Source: Actinomycetes bacterium
GTDB taxonomy: Bacteria > Actinomycetota > Acidimicrobiia > Acidimicrobiales > CADCSY01
DNA: 18,811 nucleotides
Reading direction: 5' to 3'
Assembly (NCBI GenBank): GCA_025464025.1
Contig: JAODBP010000197.1
Coordinates: 1 to 18,811, forward strand
Numbering within the stretch: position 1 is the first letter of the stretch; each line of letters begins with the position of its first letter. The translations under genes were made by a program, and so were the position numbers. Shown here one piece after another: positions 1 to 8,427 of this stretch. Under the pieces are notes generated by a model, which saw only the letters and a list, made by a program, of their open reading frames with translations, was not told the origin of the DNA and did no database searches.

Positions 1-194
1 TCGAGGTCGATGGCTTCGGCGTCCATGGCACCCCGGAGGCCACCAGCGCGGACTTCGTCCGCCAGAACCGGCTGGTCGCCATGGGCTGGATCGTCCTCCG
101 CTTCACCTGGAGGCAGGTCGTGAAGCACCCCGACCAGGTCGCTCGCGACATTCTCGTCACGCTGGCGTCGGCATCACGACGTGAGCGTGACTAG
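1..194 (+). CDS. DUF559 / Vsr-like endonuclease-domain protein, C-terminal part
   Basis: Only the last 63 codons are present, read from base 3 to a TAG at 192-194; the gene starts upstream of the window. The peptide contains EVDG near its start, then RQNRLVAMGWIVLRFTWRQV. This matches the end of the DUF559 domain, a small fold related to Vsr endonuclease and PD-(D/E)XK nucleases. In that family the EVDG acidic residues belong to the active site, and the tail typically reads roughly 'D-x-x-R-x-N-x-L-x-x-x-G-W-x-V-L-R-F-T-W'. Actinobacteria often carry DUF559 proteins of uncertain role. The function of this one cannot be stated. The family call rests on the motif alone. Confidence 0.7.
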   Translation, partial: EVDGFGVHGTPEATSADFVRQNRLVAMGWIVLRFTWRQVVKHPDQVARDILVTLASASRRERD

Positions 195-228
195 AAGGGC
201 ATGACACGGGCTGGCGTGGGGGTCCGGG

Positions 229-234
229 TACCCT
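229..234 (+). promoter_or_regulatory. Candidate -10 hexamer for ftsE (TACCCT)
   Basis: TACCCT lies 36 nt before the ftsE GTG. Transcription starting near 241 would give a leader of about 30 nt containing the SD-like CCGGAG at 255-260. No convincing -35 was seen at normal spacing. This is a weak inference from position and sequence. Confidence 0.3.
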
Positions 235-270
235 TGCGAGGCCCCAAGTCCCCTCCGGAGCGGCGCGTCC

Positions 271-947
<677 letters not shown>

Positions 948-948
<1 letters not shown>

Positions 949-1838
949 TGGCCCTCAAGCTCGACTACGTCACCCGCGAGACGCTGATCAACATCCGGCG
1001 CAACCTGCTGCTCACCACGGCATCGATGGTCACCGTCGCCGTGTCGCTGAGCATGGTCGGCGTCGCCTTCCTCCTGCGCTACGGCGTCGACAACGCCACG
1101 GCCCGCTGGAAGAACGGCATCGAGTTCGAGGTCTTCATGAAGCTCGACGCCACGCCGGAGCAGAAGGCCCGGATCGACCGCGAGCTGAACCAGAGCCCCG
1201 ACGTGAAGCGCGTCCGGTTCGTGGGCCGGGAGGAGCAGTACAAGCTCTTCCAGGACTTCTTCCACGACCAGCCCTCGTACCTGGAGAACGTCCGCAAGGA
1301 CGACATGCCGGAGTCGTACCGGGTCGCGCCCCGGGTGAGCGACGCCGCCGTCATCCGGGCCATGGCCGACCGGATCGACAAGGAACCAGGGGTGAAGCAG
1401 GTCGAGTTCGCCGGCGAGCAGGTGGCCCGCGCCCTGCGGACCTCCAACGGCATGCAGGTCGCGATGTTCGTCATCGCCCTGGTGCTCTTCCTCGCGTCCT
1501 CGCTGCTGATCTTCAACACGATCCGCATGGCCATCTTCGCCCGGCGGCGCGAGATCGAGGTCATGAAGCTGGTGGGCGCCACGAACTGGTTCATCCGCGT
1601 CCCGTTCATGGTCGAGGGCCTGATCCAGGGCGTGGTCGGGGCCGTCGGTGCCTTCGGCGTGCTGTTCTTCCTGCGGGGTCCGCTCACCCATTGGATCAAG
1701 GACACCTTCGAGCAGTTCGCCGGCTTCATCGTGCACGGCAGCGAGGTGTCGCAGGTCGGCATCATCGTGGTCCTCGTGGGCTCGGCCATCGGTGCCGCCT
1801 CGGCCGGCGTGGCCGTCACCCGCTTCCTCGACGTCTGA
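948..1838 (+). CDS. ftsX: Cell division protein FtsX
   Basis: FtsX is the membrane partner of FtsE. It has the FtsX permease fold but transmits a conformational signal to a periplasmic or extracellular hydrolase instead of transporting a substrate. The 296-residue product has a short cytoplasmic N-terminus, a first membrane segment around residues 23-47, a soluble extracellular domain of about 120 residues, and three hydrophobic segments near 167-190, 215-237 and 263-287. The conserved stretch ARRREIEVMKLVGAT after the second segment is typical. The ATG overlaps the ftsE stop as TGATG. The next gene encodes a coiled-coil murein hydrolase, the expected client. Confidence 0.95.
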
Positions 1839-1856
1839 CGGCGGGCCCGCCTCAAG

Positions 1857-1874
1857 GGGTGGGGTCCGCCACCC
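1857..1874 (+). terminator. Weak hairpin between ftsX and the M23 peptidase gene
   Basis: GGGTGG at 1857-1862 can pair with CCACCC at 1869-1874 across a 6-nt loop. There is no T-tract, so it is at best a partial terminator or attenuator. Its place just before a putative separate promoter for the peptidase gene is suggestive only. Confidence 0.25.
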
Positions 1875-1891
1875 GATGTTGCTGGTGTGCC

Positions 1892-1897
1892 TAGTGT
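1892..1897 (+). promoter_or_regulatory. Candidate leaderless -10 hexamer for the M23 peptidase (TAGTGT)
   Basis: TAGTGT is followed by 7 nt and then GTG at 1905. No SD-like sequence precedes this start. The same arrangement recurs at several other genes in the window, which supports a leaderless transcript beginning at or next to the start codon. Confidence 0.45.
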
Positions 1898-1904
1898 TGC
1901 CACT

Positions 1905-3116
1905 GTGAAACGTGCGGGCGCGTGGCTCGCCGTCCTCGGCGTGCTCGCCGGCCTCACGGCGCCGGCCTCCGCTGCCGCGCCGACGCCCGAGCAGCGCAGC
2001 AAGGACATCAAGCAGGAGGTCGAGCGCCTGCGCCGGGAGCTGGGCGAGGCCGCCGACGAGGAGACCGACCTCCTCGCCGAGCTCGAGGTCAGCCGCAACC
2101 TCCGCAAGGAGCTCGACGCCAAGGTCGGCTCGCTCGACGCCGCCATCGCCGCGGCCCAGGCCGACCTCGACGCCGTGAACACCGAGCTGGCCGCCGCGGT
2201 CGCCGCCGAGCAGGCCGCCGACGCCGCGGTGGCCGACGCCGAGCGCGAGCTCGACACCGCCACCGAGGTCCTCCGGGCCCAGGCCGTGCAGGCGTTCATG
2301 GAGTTCGGCAACACGCCGACGGTCAGCCAGCTCGTGCTCCAGCTCGACGACCTCAACGACGCCTCCCGCGTCGCGGCGTACGTGCAGGCCGTGGCCGACC
2401 GCCAGACCGACGTGGTCGACCACCATCGCCGGCTCCAGGAGGACACGACCCTCCTCAAGGCCCAGGCCGCCGACGCCAAGGCTGCCGTCGCCGCCCACCA
2501 GGCCCAGGTGAGCGCCCGGAAGGCGGCGCTCGAGGCGGCGCGCGCCGAGCAGGCCGCCGCCCGGGCCGACGTCGCCGCCGAGGCGGCCACCGAGCAGCGG
2601 CTCCTCGGGCAGGTCCAGGCCAAGAAGGGCGACTACCTCAAGAAGATCAACCAGCTCGAGAAGGAGTCGAAGGACATCGCGGCCGAGCTGAGGCGGCGAC
2701 AGGCCGGGCAGAAGGTCACGCCCAGCGGGCACGGCGTCCTCGGCTACCCGACGGCCAGCCCGGTCATCACGTCCACGTTCGGCTACCGGATCCACCCGAT
2801 CTACGGCGACCGTCGCCTCCACGCCGGGATCGACCTCCGGGCCGCGACCGGGACCTCGGTGCTCTCGGCCGGTGCCGGGACGGTGGTGTTCGCCGGCTGG
2901 AAGAGCGGCTACGGCAACACCGTGATCATCGATCACGGCGGCCAGATCGCCACGCTCTACGGGCACAACAGCTCCCTCGCGGTGTCGGTCGGCGACACGG
3001 TGAAGCGGGGCGAGCGCATCGCCGCGGCCGGCTCGACCGGCAACTCGACCGGGCCCCACGTGCACTTCGAGGTGCGCGTGGGCGGCACGCCGGTCGACCC
3101 CATGAAGTACCTGTGA
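1905..3116 (+). CDS. Secreted coiled-coil M23 (LytM) peptidase, probable FtsEX-controlled murein hydrolase
   Basis: The predicted enzyme cuts peptide crosslinks in peptidoglycan outside the membrane. From the GTG at 1905 it has 403 residues: a signal peptide with the core LAVLGVLAGL and an Ala-rich cleavage region near 22-24, long alanine/glutamate-rich coiled coils from about 28 to 265, and a LytM domain from about 280 to the end. The zinc and catalytic residues are intact: His306 and Asp310 (HAGID), and His385 and His387 (HVH). The coiled-coil-plus-LytM layout resembles EnvC, but EnvC has a dead LytM domain and this one looks active. Position after ftsEX supports control by FtsX. An in-frame GTG at 1887 is possible, but it lengthens the signal peptide awkwardly. 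Confidence 0.9.
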   Translation: MKRAGAWLAVLGVLAGLTAPASAAAPTPEQRSKDIKQEVERLRRELGEAADEETDLLAELEVSRNLRKELDAKVGSLDAAIAAAQADLDAVNTELAAAVAAEQAADAAVADAERELDTATEVLRAQAVQAFMEFGNTPTVSQLVLQLDDLNDASRVAAYVQAVADRQTDVVDHHRRLQEDTTLLKAQAADAKAAVAAHQAQVSARKAALEAARAEQAAARADVAAEAATEQRLLGQVQAKKGDYLKKINQLEKESKDIAAELRRRQAGQKVTPSGHGVLGYPTASPVITSTFGYRIHPIYGDRRLHAGIDLRAATGTSVLSAGAGTVVFAGWKSGYGNTVIIDHGGQIATLYGHNSSLAVSVGDTVKRGERIAAAGSTGNSTGPHVHFEVRVGGTPVDPMKYL

Positions 3117-3273
3117 TCCCTGGACCCGGCATCACCGCGGTGATCTTCGACGTGGACGGCGTGCTCGTCGACTCCGACCGGCCATCTACCTGACGGCGGC
3201 CCGCCGCCTCGGCGTGGCCGACGCTGTCCTCGACTCGCTCGAGGAGCTGGCGGGGTGGCTTGCGGCGGGTTGA
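3113..3273 (+). pseudogene. HAD-superfamily phosphatase remnant with internal deletions
   Basis: A GTG overlapping the peptidase stop (GTGA) begins a reading frame with ITAVIFDVDGVLVDSD, the HAD motif I with its nucleophile Asp. It hits TGA at 3191-3193 after 26 codons. In another frame the text continues as IYLTAARRLGV, a phrase that normally sits just after the motif III lysine in beta-phosphoglucomutase-like HADs. It then runs straight into ADAVLDSLEELAGWL, typical of the C-terminus, and stops at TGA 3271-3273. A normal family member has about 210-230 residues. The core has therefore been lost in at least two deletions, one of which changes frame. No functional product is expected. Confidence 0.75.
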
Positions 3274-3282
3274 GACTCGGGC

Positions 3283-3690
3283 ATGCTCCGAGACTTCAAG
3301 GCCTTCATCCTCCGTGGCAACGTCGTCGACCTCGCCATCGGCGTGGCCATCGGTGCCGCGTTCGCCCTCGTCGTCAAGGCGTTCACCGAGAACATCGTCA
3401 CGCCGCTGCTCGCCATCCCCGGGAGCCAGTCGAACTTCAAGGCGTACACGTTCACCCTCTTCGGGTCGACGTTCGGCTACGGCGAGGTCCTGAACGCCAT
3501 CATCCAGTTCGTCATGACGGCCGCGGTCCTCTTCTTCCTCGTGGTCGTGCCGGTGAACAAGCTCATGGCCCGGCGCAAGACCGAGCCCGACGTCGAGGCG
3601 ACCACCCGGGACTGCGAGCACTGCCGCAGCAGCATCCCCCGGGCCGCCACGGTGTGCGCGTTCTGCACGCGCGACGTCGTGCCTGCGTAG
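3283..3690 (+). CDS. mscL: Large-conductance mechanosensitive channel MscL with C-terminal zinc ribbon
   Basis: MscL is a homopentameric membrane valve that opens under lipid tension and releases solutes during hypo-osmotic shock. The 135-residue product begins with the typical LRDFKAFILRGNVVDLAIGV and has two hydrophobic helices, about 15-45 and 69-93. The tail departs from the classical cytoplasmic helix bundle. It holds Cys111-x2-Cys114 and Cys125-x2-Cys128, a compact four-cysteine zinc-ribbon pattern. I recall similar tails in other actinobacterial MscL proteins. The ATG at 3283 has no clear SD. Its TAG stop also forms part of a candidate promoter for the next gene. Confidence 0.93.
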   Translation: MLRDFKAFILRGNVVDLAIGVAIGAAFALVVKAFTENIVTPLLAIPGSQSNFKAYTFTLFGSTFGYGEVLNAIIQFVMTAAVLFFLVVVPVNKLMARRKTEPDVEATTRDCEHCRSSIPRAATVCAFCTRDVVPA

Positions 3691-3693
3691 CCT
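3688..3693 (+). promoter_or_regulatory. Candidate leaderless -10 hexamer for the amidase (TAGCCT)
   Basis: The TAG stop of mscL plus the next three bases form TAGCCT, followed by 8 nt and the amidase GTG at 3702. No SD is visible. This is one of several stop-codon/-10 overlaps in the window. Confidence 0.4.
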
Positions 3694-3701
3694 CTTCGCC
3701 G

Positions 3702-5060
3702 GTGGACTTCCTCGACGCCTCGGTAGGGGCGCTCGCCGAGCAGGTCCGGGCCGGTGAGATCGCCGCCCGCGAGCTCGTGACGGCCGCCCTCGATCGGATC
3801 GAGCGGGTCGACGAGTCGATCCACGCCTTCGTCGCCGTCGACGCCGAGGCCGCCCTGGCCGAGGCCCACGCCATCGACGAGCGCATCGCGGCCGGCGAGG
3901 ACCCCGGCCCGCTCGCCGGCATCCCGCTGGCGGTGAAGGACCTCGAGGACGCCATCGGCTTCGTGACCACGCAGGGGTCGATCGCCCGGTCCGAGAGCCG
4001 GCCCGCGGCCCACGACAGCGAGCTGGTGGCCCGCCTGCGCGCCGCCGGGTGCGTGGTGATCGGGAAGACCAACACGCCTGCCTTCGGCCACAAGGCCGAC
4101 ACCGTCAACCTCGTCTTCCCCGGCACCCGCAACCCGTGGGACCTGGCCCGCACGCCCGGCGGGTCCTCGGGCGGCTCGGCCGCCGCCCTCGCCGCCGGCA
4201 TGGTGCCGCTGGCCACCGGCTCCGACGGGGGCGGCTCGATCCGCATCCCCTCCGCGGCATGCGGGCTCTCGGGGATGAAGCCGTCGCTCGGCCGCGTCCC
4301 GGGCGACAACGCGTGGCACGACCTGTCGACGTCGGGTCCGATGGCGCGGCGGGTCAGCGACATCGCCTTGGCCCTCGACACGGTCATCGGGCCCGACCCG
4401 CACGACCTCCGCTCGCTGCCGATGCCCGAGGCCTCGTGGATCGGGGCGGTGGCCGAGCCCAACGTGCCCCTGCGCGTGGCCTGGTCGCCGACGCTCGGCT
4501 ACGCCACCCCGTCGCCCGAGGTCCTCGCCCAGTGCGAGCGTGCCGTGCTCGCCCTGGAGGACGCCGGCGCCGAGGTGGTCCGCGTCGACGACGTGTTCAC
4601 GGAGGACCCGATCGGCCCGTGGCTGTCGCTGGTCACCGCCTACCTCGTGCGCACGGTCGACCAGCTCGGGGCCACCGAGGACGCCGAGGAGCCGTCGCTC
4701 GCCGTGTTCCTCGAGTGGGGCCGGGCCCTCTCGGCGGCCCAGGTCGTGGCGGCCGTCGATGCCTGCCACGACCTGAACCGGCGGCTGGTGCGGCTCTTCG
4801 CCGACCACCGCGTGCTCCTCACGCCGACCACGGCGACGACCCCGCCCCTGGTCGGCCAGGGCGCCGACAACTGGGTGCAGTTCACCTACCCGTTCAACCT
4901 GACCCGGTCGCCGGCCGGGACGGTGTGCGCCGGCGTGACGCCCGACGGGATGCCGGTGGGGCTCCAGGTCGTCGGCCCCCAGCACGGCGACCAGGTCGTG
5001 CTGCGGACGCTCGCCGCCCTGGAGGGCATCCTCGGGTTGGCGGAGCCTCCCCGCCACTGA
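3702..5060 (+). CDS. Amidase-signature family hydrolase
   Basis: This enzyme hydrolyses a C-N amide bond with a Ser-cisSer-Lys triad; its substrate is unknown. From GTG 3702 the product has 452 residues. Lys79 lies in PLAVKD, the cis-serine Ser155 in PGGSSGGS, and the nucleophile Ser179 in GSDGGGSIR. The 24-residue spacing between the two serines is that of the family. The gene could be confused with gatA, but no gatB or gatC is adjacent. The sequence looks like the general amidase/6-aminohexanoate-dimer hydrolase group. The start was chosen because MDFLDASVGALAEQV is a normal amidase N-terminus; upstream in-frame codons lie inside mscL. Confidence 0.9.
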   Translation: MDFLDASVGALAEQVRAGEIAARELVTAALDRIERVDESIHAFVAVDAEAALAEAHAIDERIAAGEDPGPLAGIPLAVKDLEDAIGFVTTQGSIARSESRPAAHDSELVARLRAAGCVVIGKTNTPAFGHKADTVNLVFPGTRNPWDLARTPGGSSGGSAAALAAGMVPLATGSDGGGSIRIPSAACGLSGMKPSLGRVPGDNAWHDLSTSGPMARRVSDIALALDTVIGPDPHDLRSLPMPEASWIGAVAEPNVPLRVAWSPTLGYATPSPEVLAQCERAVLALEDAGAEVVRVDDVFTEDPIGPWLSLVTAYLVRTVDQLGATEDAEEPSLAVFLEWGRALSAAQVVAAVDACHDLNRRLVRLFADHRVLLTPTTATTPPLVGQGADNWVQFTYPFNLTRSPAGTVCAGVTPDGMPVGLQVVGPQHGDQVVLRTLAALEGILGLAEPPRH

Positions 5061-5139
5061 GCGTGGGGCCTGGCTGGGGAACCAGGGCCGAAAGCTGGCA
5101 CACTGGTCGTCCCGGCAACCGCAGCGTTCAGGAGCACCA

Positions 5140-5619
5140 GTGGCCTTCAAGGTCGGCGATCGCGTCGTGTACCCGCATCACGGCGCTGCTGTCATCAAGA
5201 AGAAGGAGTCCCGTGAGGTCTCCGGTGAGAAGGTCGACTACTTCGTCCTCCACATGGCCCACGGCGACCTGACGCTGTCCGTCCCCGTCGACAAGGCCGA
5301 AGAGGTCGGCATGCGTCCGCCCATCAGCGAGGAGGACGTCGAGGACGTCCTGCGCCTGCTGGCCAAGCGCGACGTGCGCGAGCCCTCCAACTGGAGCCGG
5401 CGGTTCAAGAACCACCAGGAGAAGCTGAAGTCGGGCGACGTCTACCAGGTCGCCGAGGTCGTGCGGAACCTGGCCCTCCGGGAGGCCGCTCGCGGCCTGT
5501 CCGCCGGTGAGAAGTCGATGCTCGAGCGGGCCCGGGTCATCCTGGCCTCCGAGCTGTCGATCGCCTGGGACACGCCGGAGGAGGAGGCGCTCGAGCGCCT
5601 CGCCAAGGCGCTGGTCTAG
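5140..5619 (+). CDS. carD: CarD family transcriptional regulator (CarD/CdnL)
   Basis: CarD binds the RNA polymerase beta lobe and the upstream fork of the promoter bubble. It stabilises open complexes, notably at rRNA promoters. The 159-residue product has the N-terminal Tudor-like RNAP-interaction domain (KVGDRVVYPHHGAAVI, about 1-58) and a C-terminal helical DNA-binding domain. The tryptophan that wedges into the bubble is present as Trp85 (SNWSRRF), the same number as in M. tuberculosis CarD, and overall length is almost identical. AGGAG at 5130-5134 sits 5 nt before the GTG, so unlike several neighbours this gene has a normal SD. It converges with the next gene with 3 nt between the stop codons. 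Confidence 0.95.
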   Translation: MAFKVGDRVVYPHHGAAVIKKKESREVSGEKVDYFVLHMAHGDLTLSVPVDKAEEVGMRPPISEEDVEDVLRLLAKRDVREPSNWSRRFKNHQEKLKSGDVYQVAEVVRNLALREAARGLSAGEKSMLERARVILASELSIAWDTPEEEALERLAKALV

Positions 5620-5622
5620 CCC

Positions 5623-6633
5623 TTACTGCTGGGCGGTGAAGCTGTAGGCGAACGTCGCCTGGCGACCCATGAGGTCGTTGCCGGCGGCGAGCGGCAGCGT
5701 GGCGCCCACCACGAAGTACTTCGACGACGACACCGCCAGGGTGCCGATGGCGAAGCTGTTGCCCAGCGAGGCGTAGTTGGCCGTGAGGTGTGCCAGCGTG
5801 TGCACGGCGTCGAAGGCGCAGGTGGTCTGGCCCCCGGCGTTCGTGGTCCCTGTGGTGAAGCCCAGGGTGGGCAGGGCGTTGTTCGTCGCCCCGTTGGCGA
5901 TCGTCACGGTGCTGCTGCTGGGACCGTTGATGGTCTTCGAGCTGATGGAGATGACGTTGTCGAGCCCGACGGCGGCGGTGGCCCAGGTGCCGATCACCGA
6001 GTTGAGGTGGGTGGTGAACGCCGCCGCGGAGTAGCTGCCGGCCGTCAGGAGGAGCGCGTTGTGGGCCGTCCCGTCGACGCTGAGGTTGAACTGGCGCGTC
6101 GTCGAGGAGATCACGATCGGGAAGGTCCGAGCCGTGGAGCTGATGACCCCCGACCCGCCCTTGCCGTAGCGACACGCGGTGTTGACCCCGGAGGAGCTCG
6201 TCTCCTGGAGGTAGGTCTGCACCGCGCCGCAGGCGCTGCCGGTGCCGTGATACGTGCCGGTGTCGTTGCCGTCGACGCACCCACCGCTCGAGTAGGCCGA
6301 CAGCCCGGTGGTGGCCGCGAGCGAGCCGACGTTCTGGATCTGGAGGCTGGCGGTGGCCACGTCGCCCGGCTTCTGGTTGGTGACGGCCAGGGCCGCCGCG
6401 CAGTTGGCGTTGGCGTTGGTGTCGGTGTTCACGTTGTTGGTCGCCGTGGTGCCGGCGGAGAGGCAGGCCGTGCCGCCGTTCACCTGGTCGGACAGCACGA
6501 TCGAGCCGCTCGAGAACGCCGAGCTGCCGTTCGTGGTCGACGCGCTGAAGGTGGCGAAGGTGCCCAGCGTCGACGTCGAGAGGGCGATGCCGGCGAGCAG
6601 CAGGCCGACCAGCCCCCGCCGCGCCGGCGTCAC
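5623..6633 (-). CDS. TasA/camelysin-like secreted protein with a flagellin-like insert
   Basis: The 336-residue product starts with a SipW-type signal: ARRGLVGLLLAGIALSTS then GTFATFSAS, with likely cleavage after Ala27. The next part (F-S-S-G-S-I-V-L) and the C-terminus (about 295-336, ending FAYSFTAQQ) fit the TasA/CalY camelysin fold, whose members form biofilm fibres or act at the surface. Between them, about residues 176-262, lies a segment reading RQFNLSVDG, LTAGSYSAAAF and later LGFTTG. This resembles the variable domains of flagellins and flagellar hook-associated proteins. Six cysteines are present. The GTG start overlaps the kinase stop as GTGA, so the gene is coupled to the two-component system. 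No SipW peptidase gene is in the window. The precise role is unknown. Confidence 0.7.
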   Translation of the reverse strand: MTPARRGLVGLLLAGIALSTSTLGTFATFSASTTNGSSAFSSGSIVLSDQVNGGTACLSAGTTATNNVNTDTNANANCAAALAVTNQKPGDVATASLQIQNVGSLAATTGLSAYSSGGCVDGNDTGTYHGTGSACGAVQTYLQETSSSGVNTACRYGKGGSGVISSTARTFPIVISSTTRQFNLSVDGTAHNALLLTAGSYSAAAFTTHLNSVIGTWATAAVGLDNVISISSKTINGPSSSTVTIANGATNNALPTLGFTTGTTNAGGQTTCAFDAVHTLAHLTANYASLGNSFAIGTLAVSSSKYFVVGATLPLAAGNDLMGRQATFAYSFTAQQ

Positions 6634-7703
6634 GAGACGCTCCGGCGATGGCGGTTGGCCCGGGCGTCGGTGGCCGGGATCAGCAGGGTGACGACGAAGG
6701 CCTTCTCGACGTAGACGAGCCCGCCGCCGTGGGCCTCGGCGAGCGACCGGGCGATCGGCAGGCCGAGGCCGGACCCGCCCTGGCCGTCGAGCGACACGAA
6801 CCGGTCGAAGGCCAGCTCCTCGACCCCGGCCGGGAGGCCGGGCCCGTCGTCGTCGACGCGGATGGTCAGGAGCTCGCCCGAGTGGGACGCCTCGACCGAG
6901 ATCCTGCTGAGGGCGTGACGGCGAGCGTTGTCGAGGAGGTTGGCGAGCAGCTCGACGAGGGCGGTCGGGTCGGCCGCCACCACCGGCAGCACGGCGGGCG
7001 TCGTCTCGAGCCGGACGTCGATCCCGGGGGCGAGGTCGCGGCACCGCTGGACCTCGGCGGTGACCTCGGCCTGCAGGTCGGTGGACCGGACCTCGAGCGG
7101 GTCGCCCTGGTCGAGGCGCGTGATCCGGAGCAGCGAGCTCACGACCCGACCCATCCGGCGGGCCTCGGAGGCGATGCTGGAGAGCAGCTGGTCGCGGGCC
7201 GAGGGGTCGGTGGACAGCAGCAGCGCCTCCGAGGAGGCCCGGACCCCGGCGACCGGCGTGCGCAGCTGGTGGGCGGCGTAGGCCAGGAACTCCTTGCTGC
7301 GCCGGTCGGATGCCTGGGCATCGCGGAGCGCGTCGCGCAGCACGCCGATGAGGGCGATGACGAGGGACATGGCGGCGTAGCGCAGCAACCCGTTGGCCAC
7401 GCTGGTCCAGGGGTTCCGGGGGTCGTGAGGGATGAGCAGCCGGTCGAACGTCCAGGCGACGGCGGCCGGCGCAGCCAGGAGGTAGGCGGCCGCCGGGGAG
7501 ATGGCGACGGCGGTCACCAGCACCGGCAGGAGGTAGAGGATCGAGAGCGAGACGCTCATCTTCGTGATCGTGTTCAGGCTGGCGACGATCGCGACGAAGG
7601 CGAGGGAGCCGGTGAGCAGGGCCATCCGCGTCCGGCCCTGCACGCGCTCGGCGGCGACCGCCCGGGCGAGGAGGCGGATCGGGGCGGGGCGACGGTCCCT
7701 CAT
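6630..7703 (-). CDS. Membrane sensor histidine kinase
   Basis: The 357-residue kinase has an N-terminal membrane region (about 28-122, three to four helices) with no sizeable extracellular domain, so it may sense a membrane or intramembrane signal. A HisKA domain carries the phosphoacceptor His145 in AAHQLRTP. The ATPase domain has the N box LLANLLDNARRHA, the G1 box VDDDGPGLP and the G2 box GSGLGLPIA. Its ATG overlaps the response-regulator stop as ATGA, and its own stop overlaps the start of the TasA-like gene. It should phosphorylate the neighbouring OmpR-type regulator. The signal is unknown. Confidence 0.92.
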   Translation of the reverse strand: MRDRRPAPIRLLARAVAAERVQGRTRMALLTGSLAFVAIVASLNTITKMSVSLSILYLLPVLVTAVAISPAAAYLLAAPAAVAWTFDRLLIPHDPRNPWTSVANGLLRYAAMSLVIALIGVLRDALRDAQASDRRSKEFLAYAAHQLRTPVAGVRASSEALLLSTDPSARDQLLSSIASEARRMGRVVSSLLRITRLDQGDPLEVRSTDLQAEVTAEVQRCRDLAPGIDVRLETTPAVLPVVAADPTALVELLANLLDNARRHALSRISVEASHSGELLTIRVDDDGPGLPAGVEELAFDRFVSLDGQGGSGLGLPIARSLAEAHGGGLVYVEKAFVVTLLIPATDARANRHRRSVS

Positions 7704-8419
7704 GGCCGGAGCACGTAGCCCTCGCCCCGCTCGGTGTGGATGAGGCGGGGGCCGTGGGCCTCGAGCTTCCGGCGGAGCGAGCTGACGTGGACCTCGACGA
7801 GGTTCGGGGCGAACTCGTCGAAGCCCCACACGAGGGCGAGGAGCTGGACCTTGGACAGCACCCGGCCCGGCTCGCGGGCGAGGGCGCAGAGGACCTCGAA
7901 CTCGGTCTTGGTGAGCTCGACGACCTGGCCGCCCCGGCGCACGACGCGGTTGGCCTCGTCGAGGAGGAGGTCGCGCACCTCGATCGTGGGCGAGGTGAGT
8001 CGGCCCGTCCGGCGCAGGACGACGCGGGCCCGGGCGAGCAGCTCGGCCATGGCGAACGGCTTGACGAGGTAGTCGTCGCCGCCGACCTCGAAGCCGCGGA
8101 GGCGGTCCTCGAGGGCGTCGGCCGCCGTCACGAAGATCACCGGGACGCCGTGCTGGCTGCGCAGGTCCTGGGCCTGGGCGAAGCCGTCGGGGCCGACGGA
8201 GAAGCCGACGTCGAGCACGGCGAGGTCGGGTCGGAAGCGGTCGACCTCCTCCGCCAGGGCCAGGCCGTCGGCCAGGCCGAGGACCTCGAACCCGGAGGCG
8301 TCGAGCGTGGCGACGAGGGCCCGACGCAGGGCGGCGTCGTCCTCCACGACGAGCACGCGCGGGCGTCCCGCCGGGCGGTCTTCACCCTCCGTGAGCCCGT
8401 CGCGGGCGGCCGCCAACAT
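7700..8419 (-). CDS. OmpR/PhoB-family response regulator
   Basis: The receiver domain (about 20-135) has acidic residues Glu26/Asp27/Asp28, phosphoacceptor Asp70 (AVLDVGF), Thr98 and Lys120 (DDYLVKPF). A winged-helix DNA-binding domain fills about 145-239 and ends in the typical HTERGEGYVLRP. The ATG at 8419 gives 239 residues, normal for the family; it follows the SD-less promoter-like TACGCT by 8 nt. An in-frame ATG at 8458 would add 13 residues. The regulator, the kinase and the TasA-like gene overlap end to end. A direct repeat 49 bp upstream of this start is a candidate binding site for this protein. Confidence 0.92.
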   Translation of the reverse strand: MLAAARDGLTEGEDRPAGRPRVLVVEDDAALRRALVATLDASGFEVLGLADGLALAEEVDRFRPDLAVLDVGFSVGPDGFAQAQDLRSQHGVPVIFVTAADALEDRLRGFEVGGDDYLVKPFAMAELLARARVVLRRTGRLTSPTIEVRDLLLDEANRVVRRGGQVVELTKTEFEVLCALAREPGRVLSKVQLLALVWGFDEFAPNLVEVHVSSLRRKLEAHGPRLIHTERGEGYVLRP

Positions 8420-8427
8420 GCTCACGG

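Noticed and set aside
1840..1851. GGCGGGCCCGCC palindrome after ftsX
   Set aside because: A perfect 12-bp GC palindrome without a loop or T-tract is common by chance at this GC content; no role is supported.
3702..5060. Amidase as GatA of the tRNA-dependent amidotransferase
   Set aside because: No gatB or gatC beside it, and its overall sequence reads like a general amidase; the shared Ser-Ser-Lys motif is not specific.
5619..5623. Shared terminator between the convergent carD and TasA-like genes
   Set aside because: The stops are only 3 nt apart and no hairpin was found around them; any terminator would have to lie inside coding sequence.
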